Assembly (NCBI GenBank): GCA_947452135.1
Contig: CANGBT010000004.1
Coordinates: 1 to 50,085 of the forward strand
Direction of reading: 5' to 3'
DNA from: Burkholderiales bacterium
Lineage (GTDB): Bacteria; Pseudomonadota; Gammaproteobacteria; Burkholderiales; Burkholderiaceae_C
Length of the DNA stretch: 50,085 nt
A program made the translations under genes and the position numbers. The notes under the pieces are model-generated. The model was given only the letters and a program-made list of their open reading frames with translations, did not search any database and had not been told where the DNA came from. Shown one piece after another: positions 1-9,900 of the stretch (its first letter is position 1; every line of letters starts with the position of its first letter).

Positions 1-520
1 CCAGCCAGACCTTGACCACGACGCGGAATTCGTCTTTCAGGATCTTGCGGTTGCGCGACAGCGCCTCGAAGAACTGGCGCTGCAGCAAGCCGGTGTAGTA
101 CGCGCCGCCACCACCGCCACCCGTGGTGAGAAAGTCGCGCCCGCCGCGGTTGGCAGCCAGACCGAAACCGTCGGAGCCGGCGCTGCCATCGGCGTCCACG
201 CCCAGCGGCTTGTCGGACGCGGGCTTGTCGTCGGGGGCCTTCGCGTCGGCCGGCTTGGGGTCGTCCTTGGGCTGGTCGATCTTGACGTCTTCCTTCACCT
301 TGGGCGGCTCGGGCGGCTTCTCGGGAGGCTTCGGCGGCGGCGGTGGCGGCTGCTTGAGCAGCGCCACTTGCTGCACGCCAGTGTTCTTCTTGGCCGGCGC
401 CGAGATGAACTTCATCACCACCAAAGCGCCACCGACGAGCAAGGCCACGACGGCCAGGCCGAGCCCGGCCTTCTTGATCCAGGCGCCGCGTGCGGGAACC
501 TCGTCGTCTTCGTAGTCCAT
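1..520 (-). CDS. tonB: TonB-like energy transducer, C-terminus cut by window edge
   Basis: About 173 residues are visible before the gene runs off the left edge. It starts with a short acidic cytoplasmic stretch (MDYEDDEV), then one membrane anchor at about residues 18-38. A proline/lysine-rich periplasmic linker follows (PPPPPPKPPEKPPEPPK, about 58-74), then a Gly-rich stretch and the beginning of a TonB C-terminal domain (YYTGLLQRQFFEALSRN). This is the standard TonB layout: an inner-membrane anchored arm that carries force from ExbB/ExbD to an outer-membrane partner. The ATG lies 21 bp after the stop of exbD1, so the order exbB-exbD-tonB is operonic. The layout resembles the complete TonB at 31150-31809. 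The end of the domain and any genes further downstream are not visible. Confidence 0.85.
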   Translation of the reverse strand, partial: MDYEDDEVPARGAWIKKAGLGLAVVALLVGGALVVMKFISAPAKKNTGVQQVALLKQPPPPPPKPPEKPPEPPKVKEDVKIDQPKDDPKPADAKAPDDKPASDKPLGVDADGSAGSDGFGLAANRGGRDFLTTGGGGGGAYYTGLLQRQFFEALSRNRKILKDEFRVVVKVWL

Positions 521-541
521 GAGGCGGTGGCGCTCAGTGGC

Positions 542-946
542 TCACTTGACCAGCCGCTGGGTCACCAGACCGAGCTGCGTGATGTCGAGCCGGCCCATCA
601 GGTCGAGCACGTCGACGACCTTCTCGTAGTGCACCTTGGCGTCGCCCTTGATCACCACCGGAAAGCTCGGGTTCACGGCCTTGAGCTGGCGCAGACGGTC
701 TTCGAGCTCTTGCATGGTGACCGGGTAGGTGTCGAGAAACACCTGCCCGTCGTCACGGATGGTGATGGCCTTGGTCTGCGGCTTGGCCAGGCTCGGTGCG
801 GCGCTGGCCTTGGGCAGGTTGACCTTGATGCCCTGCACCGACGCGGTGGTCATGATGATGAAGATCACCAGCAGCACGTAGGACAGGTCGAGCATAGGCA
901 CGACGTTGATCTCGTCGTAGGCCTTGTTGGCGGCTTGAACCTTCAT
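542..946 (-). CDS. exbD: ExbD/TolR-family motor protein (locus A)
   Basis: A 134-residue protein of ExbD size. It has a short cytoplasmic N-terminus, a single transmembrane helix (MLDLSYVLLVIFIIMTTASV, about 18-37) and a periplasmic domain. Asp20 in the PMLD motif corresponds to the essential membrane aspartate of ExbD (Asp25 in E. coli), through which the proton flow passes. It should form the ExbB-ExbD stator/rotor complex that energises TonB. It starts 13 bp after the stop of the LamG-ExbB gene and is followed 21 bp later by tonB. It is very similar to the two ExbD proteins of locus B (31810-32214 and 32216-32617), so the loci are paralogous. Confidence in the family is high; whether it serves TonB or another partner is inferred from context. 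Confidence 0.92.
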   Translation of the reverse strand: MKVQAANKAYDEINVVPMLDLSYVLLVIFIIMTTASVQGIKVNLPKASAAPSLAKPQTKAITIRDDGQVFLDTYPVTMQELEDRLRQLKAVNPSFPVVIKGDAKVHYEKVVDVLDLMGRLDITQLGLVTQRLVK

Positions 947-959
947 GTCGTGCTCGCCA

Positions 960-2699
960 TCACACCGAGTGGATCTCGGCGATGCGGGTCACGAACTCGT
1001 CGATGAACACCTCCATGTCAGAGGTCAGCTCACCGATCTTGCTGGTCAGGTAGTTGTAGCCAAACAGTGCCGGAATCGCCACCGCCAGACCGGCCACCGT
1101 GGCCACCAGCGCGGCAGCGATACCCGGGGCGATGGCGTTCACGTTCACGTCGCCCGCCGCGGCAATGGCCGCGAAAGTGATCATCACGCCCACCACCGTG
1201 CCCAGCAGCCCGAGAAACGGACCGCCGGCGATGCAGATCGTCAGCAGCACCATCTTCGAGTTGAGCGTTTGCATCTCGCGCACCAGACGCGCATCGACCG
1301 TGGCGCGAATCGCGTTGATCGAAGGGTCGGTCAGCTGGGCTTCGCGCCCGAGCTTGATGTAAGCGTCGAAGCGGTTGCGCACCTCGTGCGAGCCGGCGGC
1401 GTACAGGCGGTACAGCGCCGAGGCGCGGAACTTCGCGCTGGCGGCCTTTTCATCGGCCTCGGCGGTGGGCGAGGCCATGTTGGCCAGCATCTTTTCGAAC
1501 TGCGCCTTGAAGCGGTCGTTGTCGCGGGCTGCGGCGTTCACGAACCTGGCCTTGGTGATCATCACGAAGGTGCTGATCACGAACATCACCATCAGGATGC
1601 CGATGACGATCCAGCCGTCGAGCGTCACCGCGCCCAGCAAGATCTTCAGCGTGGACGTGCCGCCTTCGCCGTCGCCGTCCTCACCTTCGGCCGCGCCGTA
1701 GGTGACCAGCTTCTGGTCGGCGCCTTGCGATTGCGCTGCGGTCTTGATCCAGTCGGCCGAGCGCGCCACGGTCGAGACCTGCAGCTCGTCGATGTCGCCC
1801 TTGAAGCCCTTGCCGACGATGGCCGCACCGTCGAGGTCAGGCACGCTGCCGGCCACCCGGGCGGCTTCCTGGCCGTTGACGTAGATCGCCAGGCCGTCCT
1901 TGGCCACCACGGCCACGTGCTGCCAGACACCCGCCGTCACCGGCGCGGTGGTCGTGGCCACCAGCGCACCCGACTGCAAGAGCAGCGTGCCGCCGCGTAT
2001 CGACAGCTTGAGCGGGCCGGCGCCCTCGGTCTGGGTATAGATCGGCGCATCGGCGGTGTCGAGCGGCTTGATCCACATCGACAGCGTCATGCCGGTCGTG
2101 CTTGACTTGAGCGACGGCGAGGCGGGCAAGGCCAGCTCGGACGCGGCGTCGAATGTGAGACCGGCGCCGATCAGGCCGACGTTGTTGACGCGCGCCGTAG
2201 AACGCGCGGCGTGGTTGGCGTTGGCCGTTGAATCCTGCGGCGAAGCCTCGCGATCACTGAAGTGATAGACCAGCGCCTGCGTGGCGTCGTAGGTGCCCTT
2301 GGCATCGGCCGCAGCGGGCGCGTTCGGGTTGCCGTAGTACAGCCAGATGGAGTCGGTCTTGCTGCCGGGCAGCAGCTTGGGCACTTGCACCCACACCAGC
2401 GCGAGCTCGTTGAGGCCATCGAACTTTTCGATGTGGAACTTCAGCGGCGTCTTGTCGTCGCCGGCCACGAAGCGCAGATCGGAGCCGTCGGGCTTGGCCT
2501 CGACGAACTGGAAGTTGCCCGTGTGCAAGCGCACCAGCACGGTGGCCGAATCGACGCCCGCCGCGATGGGCAGGCCTTCGGCGGTGGTGTTCAGGCCGAT
2601 CTTCACGCGCTGCTTCCAGTCGGCGTTCCAGGAGGCGTGTGACAGCGGGGCGCACAGCAAACCGATCAGCGCGAGGCCAAGGACAACAAGTTTTTTCAT
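960..2699 (-). CDS. exbB: ExbB/MotA/TolQ-family proton channel with periplasmic DUF2341-LamG-like head (locus A)
   Basis: A 579-residue protein, more than twice the usual ExbB length. A signal peptide (1-22, ending SHA) is followed by a DUF2341-like segment (about 24-125), a concanavalin/LamG-like beta-sandwich (about 140-325, with GMTLSMWIKP and GVWQHVAVV), an acidic linker, TM1 (about 362-383), a cytoplasmic segment, and the MotA/TolQ/ExbB domain (about 430-570) with TM2 and TM3. The segment GGPFLGLLGTVVGVMITF is the ExbB/TolQ signature. The topology fits ExbB, with the extra head in the periplasm. I chose the ATG at 2699; an in-frame TTG at 2705 is less likely because the MKK signal peptide starts at the ATG. 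The gene lies 87 bp after the GT4 gene and heads exbB-exbD-tonB. The head could bind glycan or a TPS component; this is inference. Confidence 0.9.
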   Translation of the reverse strand: MKKLVVLGLALIGLLCAPLSHASWNADWKQRVKIGLNTTAEGLPIAAGVDSATVLVRLHTGNFQFVEAKPDGSDLRFVAGDDKTPLKFHIEKFDGLNELALVWVQVPKLLPGSKTDSIWLYYGNPNAPAAADAKGTYDATQALVYHFSDREASPQDSTANANHAARSTARVNNVGLIGAGLTFDAASELALPASPSLKSSTTGMTLSMWIKPLDTADAPIYTQTEGAGPLKLSIRGGTLLLQSGALVATTTAPVTAGVWQHVAVVAKDGLAIYVNGQEAARVAGSVPDLDGAAIVGKGFKGDIDELQVSTVARSADWIKTAAQSQGADQKLVTYGAAEGEDGDGEGGTSTLKILLGAVTLDGWIVIGILMVMFVISTFVMITKARFVNAAARDNDRFKAQFEKMLANMASPTAEADEKAASAKFRASALYRLYAAGSHEVRNRFDAYIKLGREAQLTDPSINAIRATVDARLVREMQTLNSKMVLLTICIAGGPFLGLLGTVVGVMITFAAIAAAGDVNVNAIAPGIAAALVATVAGLAVAIPALFGYNYLTSKIGELTSDMEVFIDEFVTRIAEIHSV

Positions 2700-2786
2700 G
2701 ACCAACGTACGTCGACTGAGGGAGAACCCGCAAGGCTAGTGACGCTTTGTTGCAGGCCTGTGAATCACCCGCGCCGCATGAACTTG

Positions 2787-3956
2787 TCAGAGCGGAAGAT
2801 GACAAAGGTGTGGCGCGATCGTGTCGATCAGGCGCCGCGCCGCGGCCGTCATGTGAAAGTGCCGCTGATAGCAGCCCACCGCCTGCAGCCTCATCTGGTG
2901 CCGCGTGTCCGCGTCGAGCGCCAGCCAGCGGCGCAACACCGCCGTGGTGCCGGCCAGCGTGTCGCTCTCGGCGAAGCCCGCGTCGTGCTGAACGATCTCG
3001 CGCCAGATGTTCACCTTGTCCGAGATCAGCACCGGCACGCCCATGGCCAGCGCCTCGACCACGGCGATACCGAAGTTCTCCTGGTGCGAAGGCAACGCAA
3101 ACACCTCGGCCGCACGCAACGCCGACCACTTGGCGTCGCCCGTGAGCATGCCGGTGAAGGTGATGTGCTCGGTGATGCCCAGCCGTGCAGCCTTGGCCTC
3201 GAGCCCGGCGCGCACGCCCGACTTGTCATCGGGTCCGGCCATCACCAGGTGCAGCCGCGGCTCGAGTTGCAGCGCGCGGGCAAACGCATCGATCAGCAAG
3301 TCGCCGCCCTTCTTGGGGTGCAGCCGCCCCAGAAAGAGCACGATGCGCTTGCCCTGCGTGGCCGGCCACGCCTGCGCGAAGGCTGCGGCCGAAGCGACGT
3401 GCGCCTCAGCCCCCAGCGCCACGCCATAGCCGACCACCGACGGGTTCACCACGTAGGAGCGAAAGGTCTGCGCCGCCAGCCGCGACTCTTCTTCGGCGGT
3501 GAACAGCACCGCGCGCGCATCGCGCAGCACCCGTCGCTCGGCCAGCGCCCAGTAGAGCGACTTCTTCAGGTGCTTGAGCGGGTACGCCTGGCGAAACCAC
3601 GGATCGAGCATGCCGTGCGGGTACACGAAGTACGGCACCGGCCCGCCGCGCAGCGCCTGCCACACCGCGCGCCCGTGGTACTGCCACAGCCCGTGCACCA
3701 CCACCGCGTCGTAGTCGGCAGCGTGCTCGCGCAGCCACGGCAGCAAGCCACGCGTGTAGCCGTACTGCGTGGCCACCGGCCCGAGTGCGTGCGTGGGCGC
3801 GGGAAACTCCACCACGCACGGCGCCTCGGGGGCGTCCAGCGTGAGCACCTCCTCGGTGTGCCCCAGCGAGCGCGTGGCCAACACCGACTGGCGCAGCCCC
3901 TCGGCCGGCCCGCCATGCACCGGGTCCACCGAGCGGATGACGTTCAACACTCTCAT
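2787..3956 (-). CDS. GT4-family glycosyltransferase
   Basis: A 389-residue GT-B fold glycosyltransferase. The N-terminal acceptor domain begins MRVLNVIRSVDPVHGGPAEG, with the glycine-rich GGPA loop near residues 15-18. The C-terminal donor domain starts around FLGRLHPKKG (208-217). It contains the E-X7-E motif of retaining GT4 enzymes, Glu293 to Glu301 in HQENFGIAVVEALAMGVPVL. There is no signal peptide, so it should act in the cytoplasm on nucleotide-sugar donors. The start codon lies only 4 bp after the stop of the giant tpsA1, implying co-expression. Possible jobs are glycosylation of the TpsA1 exoprotein or synthesis of a surface glycan to which it binds; the sequence does not decide between them. 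No equivalent is present in locus B. Confidence 0.88.
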   Translation of the reverse strand: MRVLNVIRSVDPVHGGPAEGLRQSVLATRSLGHTEEVLTLDAPEAPCVVEFPAPTHALGPVATQYGYTRGLLPWLREHAADYDAVVVHGLWQYHGRAVWQALRGGPVPYFVYPHGMLDPWFRQAYPLKHLKKSLYWALAERRVLRDARAVLFTAEEESRLAAQTFRSYVVNPSVVGYGVALGAEAHVASAAAFAQAWPATQGKRIVLFLGRLHPKKGGDLLIDAFARALQLEPRLHLVMAGPDDKSGVRAGLEAKAARLGITEHITFTGMLTGDAKWSALRAAEVFALPSHQENFGIAVVEALAMGVPVLISDKVNIWREIVQHDAGFAESDTLAGTTAVLRRWLALDADTRHQMRLQAVGCYQRHFHMTAAARRLIDTIAPHLCHLPL

Positions 3957-3960
3957 GGCG

Positions 3961-6900
3961 TCATTTGCCCAGGCAGTCCTTGGCGGTTTCCTTGCAGTTC
4001 TTCTCGCCGAAGCCCATCACCTCGACGGTGAGGATCGACGGCTTTTGCATGCCCTCGGCCGCCGCCGCCGCACGCGCTGCCGCTGCCGCACTGTTGGCCG
4101 CGTCTTCGCCGCTCTTGGAGGTGTTGGTGTTGCTGCCCGAGCTGGCCACCGAAGCGGCCAGGCTGCCCGAGGCGGTCACGGGCACGCCCACCGACGGGCC
4201 GGCCGAGGAGATGTTGCTGGAATTCAGCACCGCCTGGGCGTCCACGAAGATGGCCCCGCCGGAGCGGATGCCCGCCTCGCCCGCATCCACCACACCGGCC
4301 GGCGTGATCAGCGCCGTCGATCCCGGCGTCGGTGCCGTGCGCGGACCCAGACCGTCGGGGTCGGAGGTCAGCGTCTGGATGCCGCTGCCGCTGATGCTCG
4401 GTGGCAGCGTGTACGTGTAGCCGATGACCACCGGCTCGGGGTTGGGATCTTCAGGGGTGGACTCAGGCGTGACCGTCACCGCCTTGCGGGTGGGCGGAGG
4501 CGTGCTCAGCGAGGTCAGCGCACCGCGACCCGCATCGATGTTGCCCGAGGTGCTCAGGATCAGGATGTCGCCGCCCTGAGCCGTGAGCACCTTGCCCTGG
4601 TTGATATTGAAATTGCCGCTCACGACGCTGCGGATCGCGCCACCGGTGTTGGTCAGCACGCCGATGGTGCGGCCCTTGTCCGGCGTGGTCAGGCCCACGG
4701 TGATGTTGCCGTTGGGCGCCCACAGATCGATGCCGCTGCCGCCGTAGCTCTGGATGGAGGTGAGGTAGCTGCTGATGTCGCCCTGGCCGACCTGCGCCGC
4801 AGGAATGGCCTCGTCGATCACCCGCTTGAACACATCGGCGTACACCACGCGCACCGGATCGAGCTCCAGCGGCGCAGGCACGCCATTGCCCAGCCGCAAC
4901 TGGTATTCGCCAAGCACGCGCGGATAGCCGTCGAGCGCCGCAAAGGCCGCGTAGGCCGAACCACCCTTGGTGCCACGCTGCAGGTCGCTCAGCGAGCGCG
5001 CGTTGAGGATGGCCTGCTTGTCGGTTTCGGCATTGAGCAACCCATACAGCCCGGACACCAGCGACTGCGCAGCAGCACCTCCCAGCGGCAGCGAGCCGGA
5101 GCGGGCCGCGGCTTGATACGTCGCCAGCAGTTGCGGGTACTTCGCAGCCAGGTTCTTGAACGGCGCGTAGGCCGCATCGGCGGCGGCCAGCTCTTCCACG
5201 CTGGCAGCCGACAGCACGCGGGCTTGCTGCGGGTCGGTGTCGAGCACGCGCAGCAACTGCACCACCGTCACCGTCGTCGCGCCCGGTGTGCCGTCGACGG
5301 GGTAGCCCTGACCGTTGGCCTGGCTGATGCCTTTGATGATGTCGTACGAGGCATCGAGCTTCGCCAGATCGAGGTTGCCGGTGACACCGGCCACGATGGT
5401 GACCTGTGCGCTCTTGTCGTTGGTCTGGCTGGCGTTGAAGCTGTTGCCCGAAGCGACGATGCCGCCCAGACGCGTGCTGCCACGAACGATGTCCGCCGCA
5501 CCCAGATCGAGGTGGCGCCCGGCTTGCACGAGCAAGCGCCCCGGCCCGGCAATCTCGATGCCCGCCGTGTGGATGTCACCCGTTCTGGCCTGAACGACGC
5601 TCAGGTCGGCATCGTTCAGGTTTTGCAGCAGCAGCGCCACGTTGCCGATGTCCTGACCCGCGCTGACCCGACTGACCGCCGGCAGCGACAGCGTCACGGT
5701 GTTGTCCGAGGTCGAGTCGATCTTTCCCGAAACCGCCTGCAGGTCGAACACATAGCCTGCGCTGTCGTCCCTTTGAACCACACGGCGTTGCGAGCCTGAA
5801 GCCACCAGGGCGGCACCCGTCAGCAGCGCGGTGTTCTTGTTGGGTTGGTCTGCATTGGCGACCAGCGACGCATCGAGATCCGAGCCCGTGAAACGCATGT
5901 CCAGCAGCGAGCCCTGGGCCAGAAGCGCCACCTTCGCCGAGGCCGACGGGTAAGACACGATGCCACCGAGGGCGTCGCTCGAGATGTTGCCCTCGAGGGC
6001 CACCGCACGCAGCGAGGCGGGATATGCGCCCACACCGGTGCGGTACTGGGCCGGTATCGCCTGATTGGCCAGCGACGGCACATCGGCCAGCTCGCTGCCC
6101 AGCAGCAGGTCACCCGACTTGGCCATCAAGTCGATGCCGCTGTTGCCCGAGTAGGTGAAGAAGGTCCGCACAGCCGACCCGGATCCGAAGCTCGGCGGGC
6201 AGTTGCGCACGTTGCAGCTGAGCTTGTCCTGCGCCTTGGTGTTGGCCAGCATGTAGACCGCGGTCGGGTTGTTCACGCTTTGCAAGTACACCCCCTGCCC
6301 GGCTTCCACCCGGATGCGCGCTTCGTCAGGCACGTCGCCGCTGCTCACGCCTTGCAGGTACAGCTGGGTGCGCGTTCCCGCGCCGACCTCGCCGCCGGCA
6401 TCGATGCGGCCGGTGCCGCGTGCCACCAGGTACGAGCCGCCTCTGACGTCGTTGCCGGCCACGATGCGCAGATCGCCGCCGCCGGCCACGTCGAGCACCG
6501 GCACATCGCCGCTCAGGTCATGTCGCCCGGTCGTGGGCAGCATGGCCGACAGTCCGTCGACGTCACGCCCTGCGGCCAGCGCGATGTCGCCGCCGCCCAG
6601 CGTGCCCAGGCCTTGACGGAAGTTGGCACGGTAGGCCCACCAGTCGCCATACGACGCAGCGGCGGACGACGCCGTGAGCTTGGGCCGGCGCAGCCACTCG
6701 GTGATCCACTCGGCCGAGTTGCCGACCGCATCGCGCCCGGCCTGCACCGAGATGCTTCCACCGCCCTGAGCCCAGCGCTTGTTGCCGTTCACGTCCGCAT
6801 CCGGCTGACCGGTCTTGCCCGCGGTGTAGACCACCGACTTGAGCGCATCCATCTGGAAGTCGGCCGCCGCCGCGATCTCGATCGATCCGGTGCCGGTGCG

Positions 6901-9900
6901 CACCTTGGCGCTGTCGGTGCTGAGCACCACATGGCCCGTCACGGGCACGCCCGCGCCTGCGGCCAGCGCCTGCGCGGTGAGCGCTCGCTGGGTGGCCAGC
7001 GGGTTGGCGGCGTTCAGGTCCGCACCACCGACCAGCCGGATGTTCCAGGTGTCGCCGTCCAGGATGTTGTCGTCGGGCGAGCCCAGCGCGTTGAGCACCG
7101 TGAGGTTGCCCCCCGAGCGCAGCGTCAGTGTGCCGGGTTCGCCACCGGCCAGCCACTGGCTGGTCGTCAGGTCCCAGGCGTTCGAGATCGTCAGATCACC
7201 GGCCGCACGCAACTCGGTCGCGCCGCGCACGTGAGCCGAGACGTCACCCTGGAGTGAGCCCATCCATGCCGCCGTATCGACCGACGACATGAAGCGCTCG
7301 TGGTCGGCGGCATAGGCGTCCACATCGAGCGCGCCGTCCACCACGTCGTACACCCGCTGCGCCTGCAAGGTGACCGTGGCGTCGGTGCCGTTGCTGCCGC
7401 GCTTGCCCAGCACGGTGCCGCGCAGGCTCACCGGCGAGGCGATCGAATCCGAGTCGTCGCGCGCCACGGTGAAGGTCACGCTGCCCGTCGCTCCCTTGGC
7501 GCCGGGGCGCACGTCGATGGTCGAGGCCGCGTCGAACTCGAGACTGCCGCTGGCCGTCGACAAGCGCACGACACCCCCGTTCGACACCGGTGAAGCCGCA
7601 TCCGCGCCGGTGGACGTGCCACCGGCCCGCACGCTCGCGCCCGTCAGGGCCAGTCCGTTGGCGGCCCACACGTCCACCTTGCCGCCGCCTCGAACCGACT
7701 GCGCGTCCAAGGTGCCGGCGATGTCGATGCGACCGGCATCCGCCGCCAGGCTGATGGTGCGCGAGGTCACCACGTCGCCGGCCAGCACGGCCAGATTGCC
7801 GCTGCGCACGCGGATGTCGCGCTGCTCGTTGAAGCCGCCCTGATTGAGCGCGGTGTTCAGGTCGCTGAAGGTGGTGGTGCTGCTGCCGAGCGCGCCGGCA
7901 TCGAGCACGAAGCGAGCGCCCGCGCCTGTCGATGCGGCCTCGCCCTTGAGCGCGGCGCCCATGATCAGCTCCGGCGCCACGATCCTCAGGCTGCCCGAAT
8001 CACCACCCGCCACGCCACGCACGTCCACGGTGGCTCCGCTGCCGAGCACCACCGGCCCGGCATCGGCAGACAGCTCCACGCGGCCCGCGCTGGCCACGGC
8101 CACATTGCCGGCGTGGTCCTTGGTCATGCCGCGTGCATCGAGCACGCCACCGGCGCCCAGCGTCACGCCATCGGTGGCGGCATCGGTGCCGCGCGAAGCG
8201 ATGCCGATCACGCCCGAGCGTGCCTGCACCGTCGTGCTCACGTCGACACGGCGGCCTTCGAGCTGCAAGCGCCCGCCTGCAGCCGTGCTGTCGGCCGCGG
8301 CGGCGGTGCTGCCGGCGTTGTGCCGCAGCGTCATGGCCTTGTGGTCAGGCGTTCCACTGGCGTTGTCCACCGCCTGCCACAGCTGCTGGGCACCCGCTGC
8401 CACAGTCACGCCCGGGCTTTGCAGCGTCCAGTCCGCAGCCACCTGCAAGCTGCCTTTGCCCGCACCCAGAATTTCAGTACCGGCGGTGGTCGTCACGCTG
8501 TCAAAGCCACTGATGGTCTTCGCGCCCTCGCCGATCACCAGCCGTTGCCCGGCCTCGATGCCCAGCGATCCGTGGCTGCCGCTCGCGAACGCGCCACTGG
8601 CCGTGCCGCTGTTGACCAGCTGAACCTGCCGGGCTCGAACGGTCGAACCCTGAGCCCCCGCACCGCCACGGATGGCGCTGGCGTCCAGAGTGAGCAACCC
8701 CAGATCGGCGCTGCCCACCGCCGCAGCTCCGATCAGATCGATGCCCCCGTAGCCCTTGATCAGCAGCGCATCCACCGAGGTCAGCGCCAGCAGGCTCGCG
8801 TTGGACAAGACCAGCCCGTCGTCGAGGCCGACGACGCCGTCGGTCTCGCCCAGACTGACCTTCGACGAAGCGAGCGACAGCGCTCCGCCATGCCGTGTGG
8901 TCACGCCATCGGCCACGGTGCGCTCGCCCACGAGCAGCGTGCCTTGCGAGCGGGTGTTGCGCGTGGCGTCCAGCAGCATCGAGCCGTCGGCCTGCAAGGT
9001 CGCGCCTTGCGCGACGCTGATGGTGCCGGTGCTGCTGTCGACCGCAGCGCCGCGATCGACGCTGGCCTGCGCGCCGCTGGACAGCCTGAGCAGCGCGCCG
9101 CCCGCCTCTGAGCGCAGCAGCTGCTTCGCGTCGCTCACGGCCGTGCCGGCGCCGTTGAGCACGCTGCCACTGCGAAGCTCGATCTCGTCGGTGGCCGCGA
9201 ACAGCAGCTCCGGTGCCTTCAGTTCGCTGGCCGCCTGGTTGGCCACCACGATCCTGCTGGCGCCGGTGGTGATCTGCGTGATGGGCGTGGAGCCGTTAGC
9301 CGCCACGCTGTCGCTGCGCCGTCCGCCGATCAACACGCTGCCGCCCAGCCTTGAAATGTCGGCAGCACCCACCTGCAGGAAGTCACTGTCGATGCCCGCC
9401 TGGCCGACGGTGTCGACCACCGCGATGCGATCGGCGACCAGATCAACCGCCCCGACGCGCCCGGTCGTGGTGCCGGCGGCGTTGGTGAGCGTGCCGGCCT
9501 GGGTCTTGAAATCACCCGCCAGCGTGAGCTCGCTGACATTGGCAATGGTCAGCTTGCCCGCGTCGATCGGCAGACGCGGCACCGGCTTGCGGGCACTCTC
9601 GGCAGCCGCTGCAAAGAAGCTCGAACCGGACAAGGTGTAGTCCGACTCGCGCAAGGCGTCGGTGCCTGGGCGCACCAGCACGCCCACCGTGGTCGATTCA
9701 CGCACACCGGTGCCGCGCGCGGTGCGGTAGCCCGAGACCACCGTCTGGCCATTGGTGAGCTGGACGGTTTGCCTGGGCTGCAAGTTGGCGTAGGTGCTGC
9801 CCGTCTGGAGCTGAACCAGATAGGCACCCGGCAGCAGCGCATAACGACCGGGCAACAGCACGTACTCGCCTTCAGGCACCACCGCGCCTGCGCCGATGTA

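Noticed and set aside
945-2105. Long plus-strand open frames opposite exbB1 and others, such as 9769-12537, 12859-14604, 21777-23456, 36281-38638 and 47622-49427.
   Set aside because: They lie antisense to well-supported genes and encode His/Arg/Gly/Gln-rich nonsense typical of high-GC shadow frames. They have no domains, signal peptides or ribosome-binding sites.
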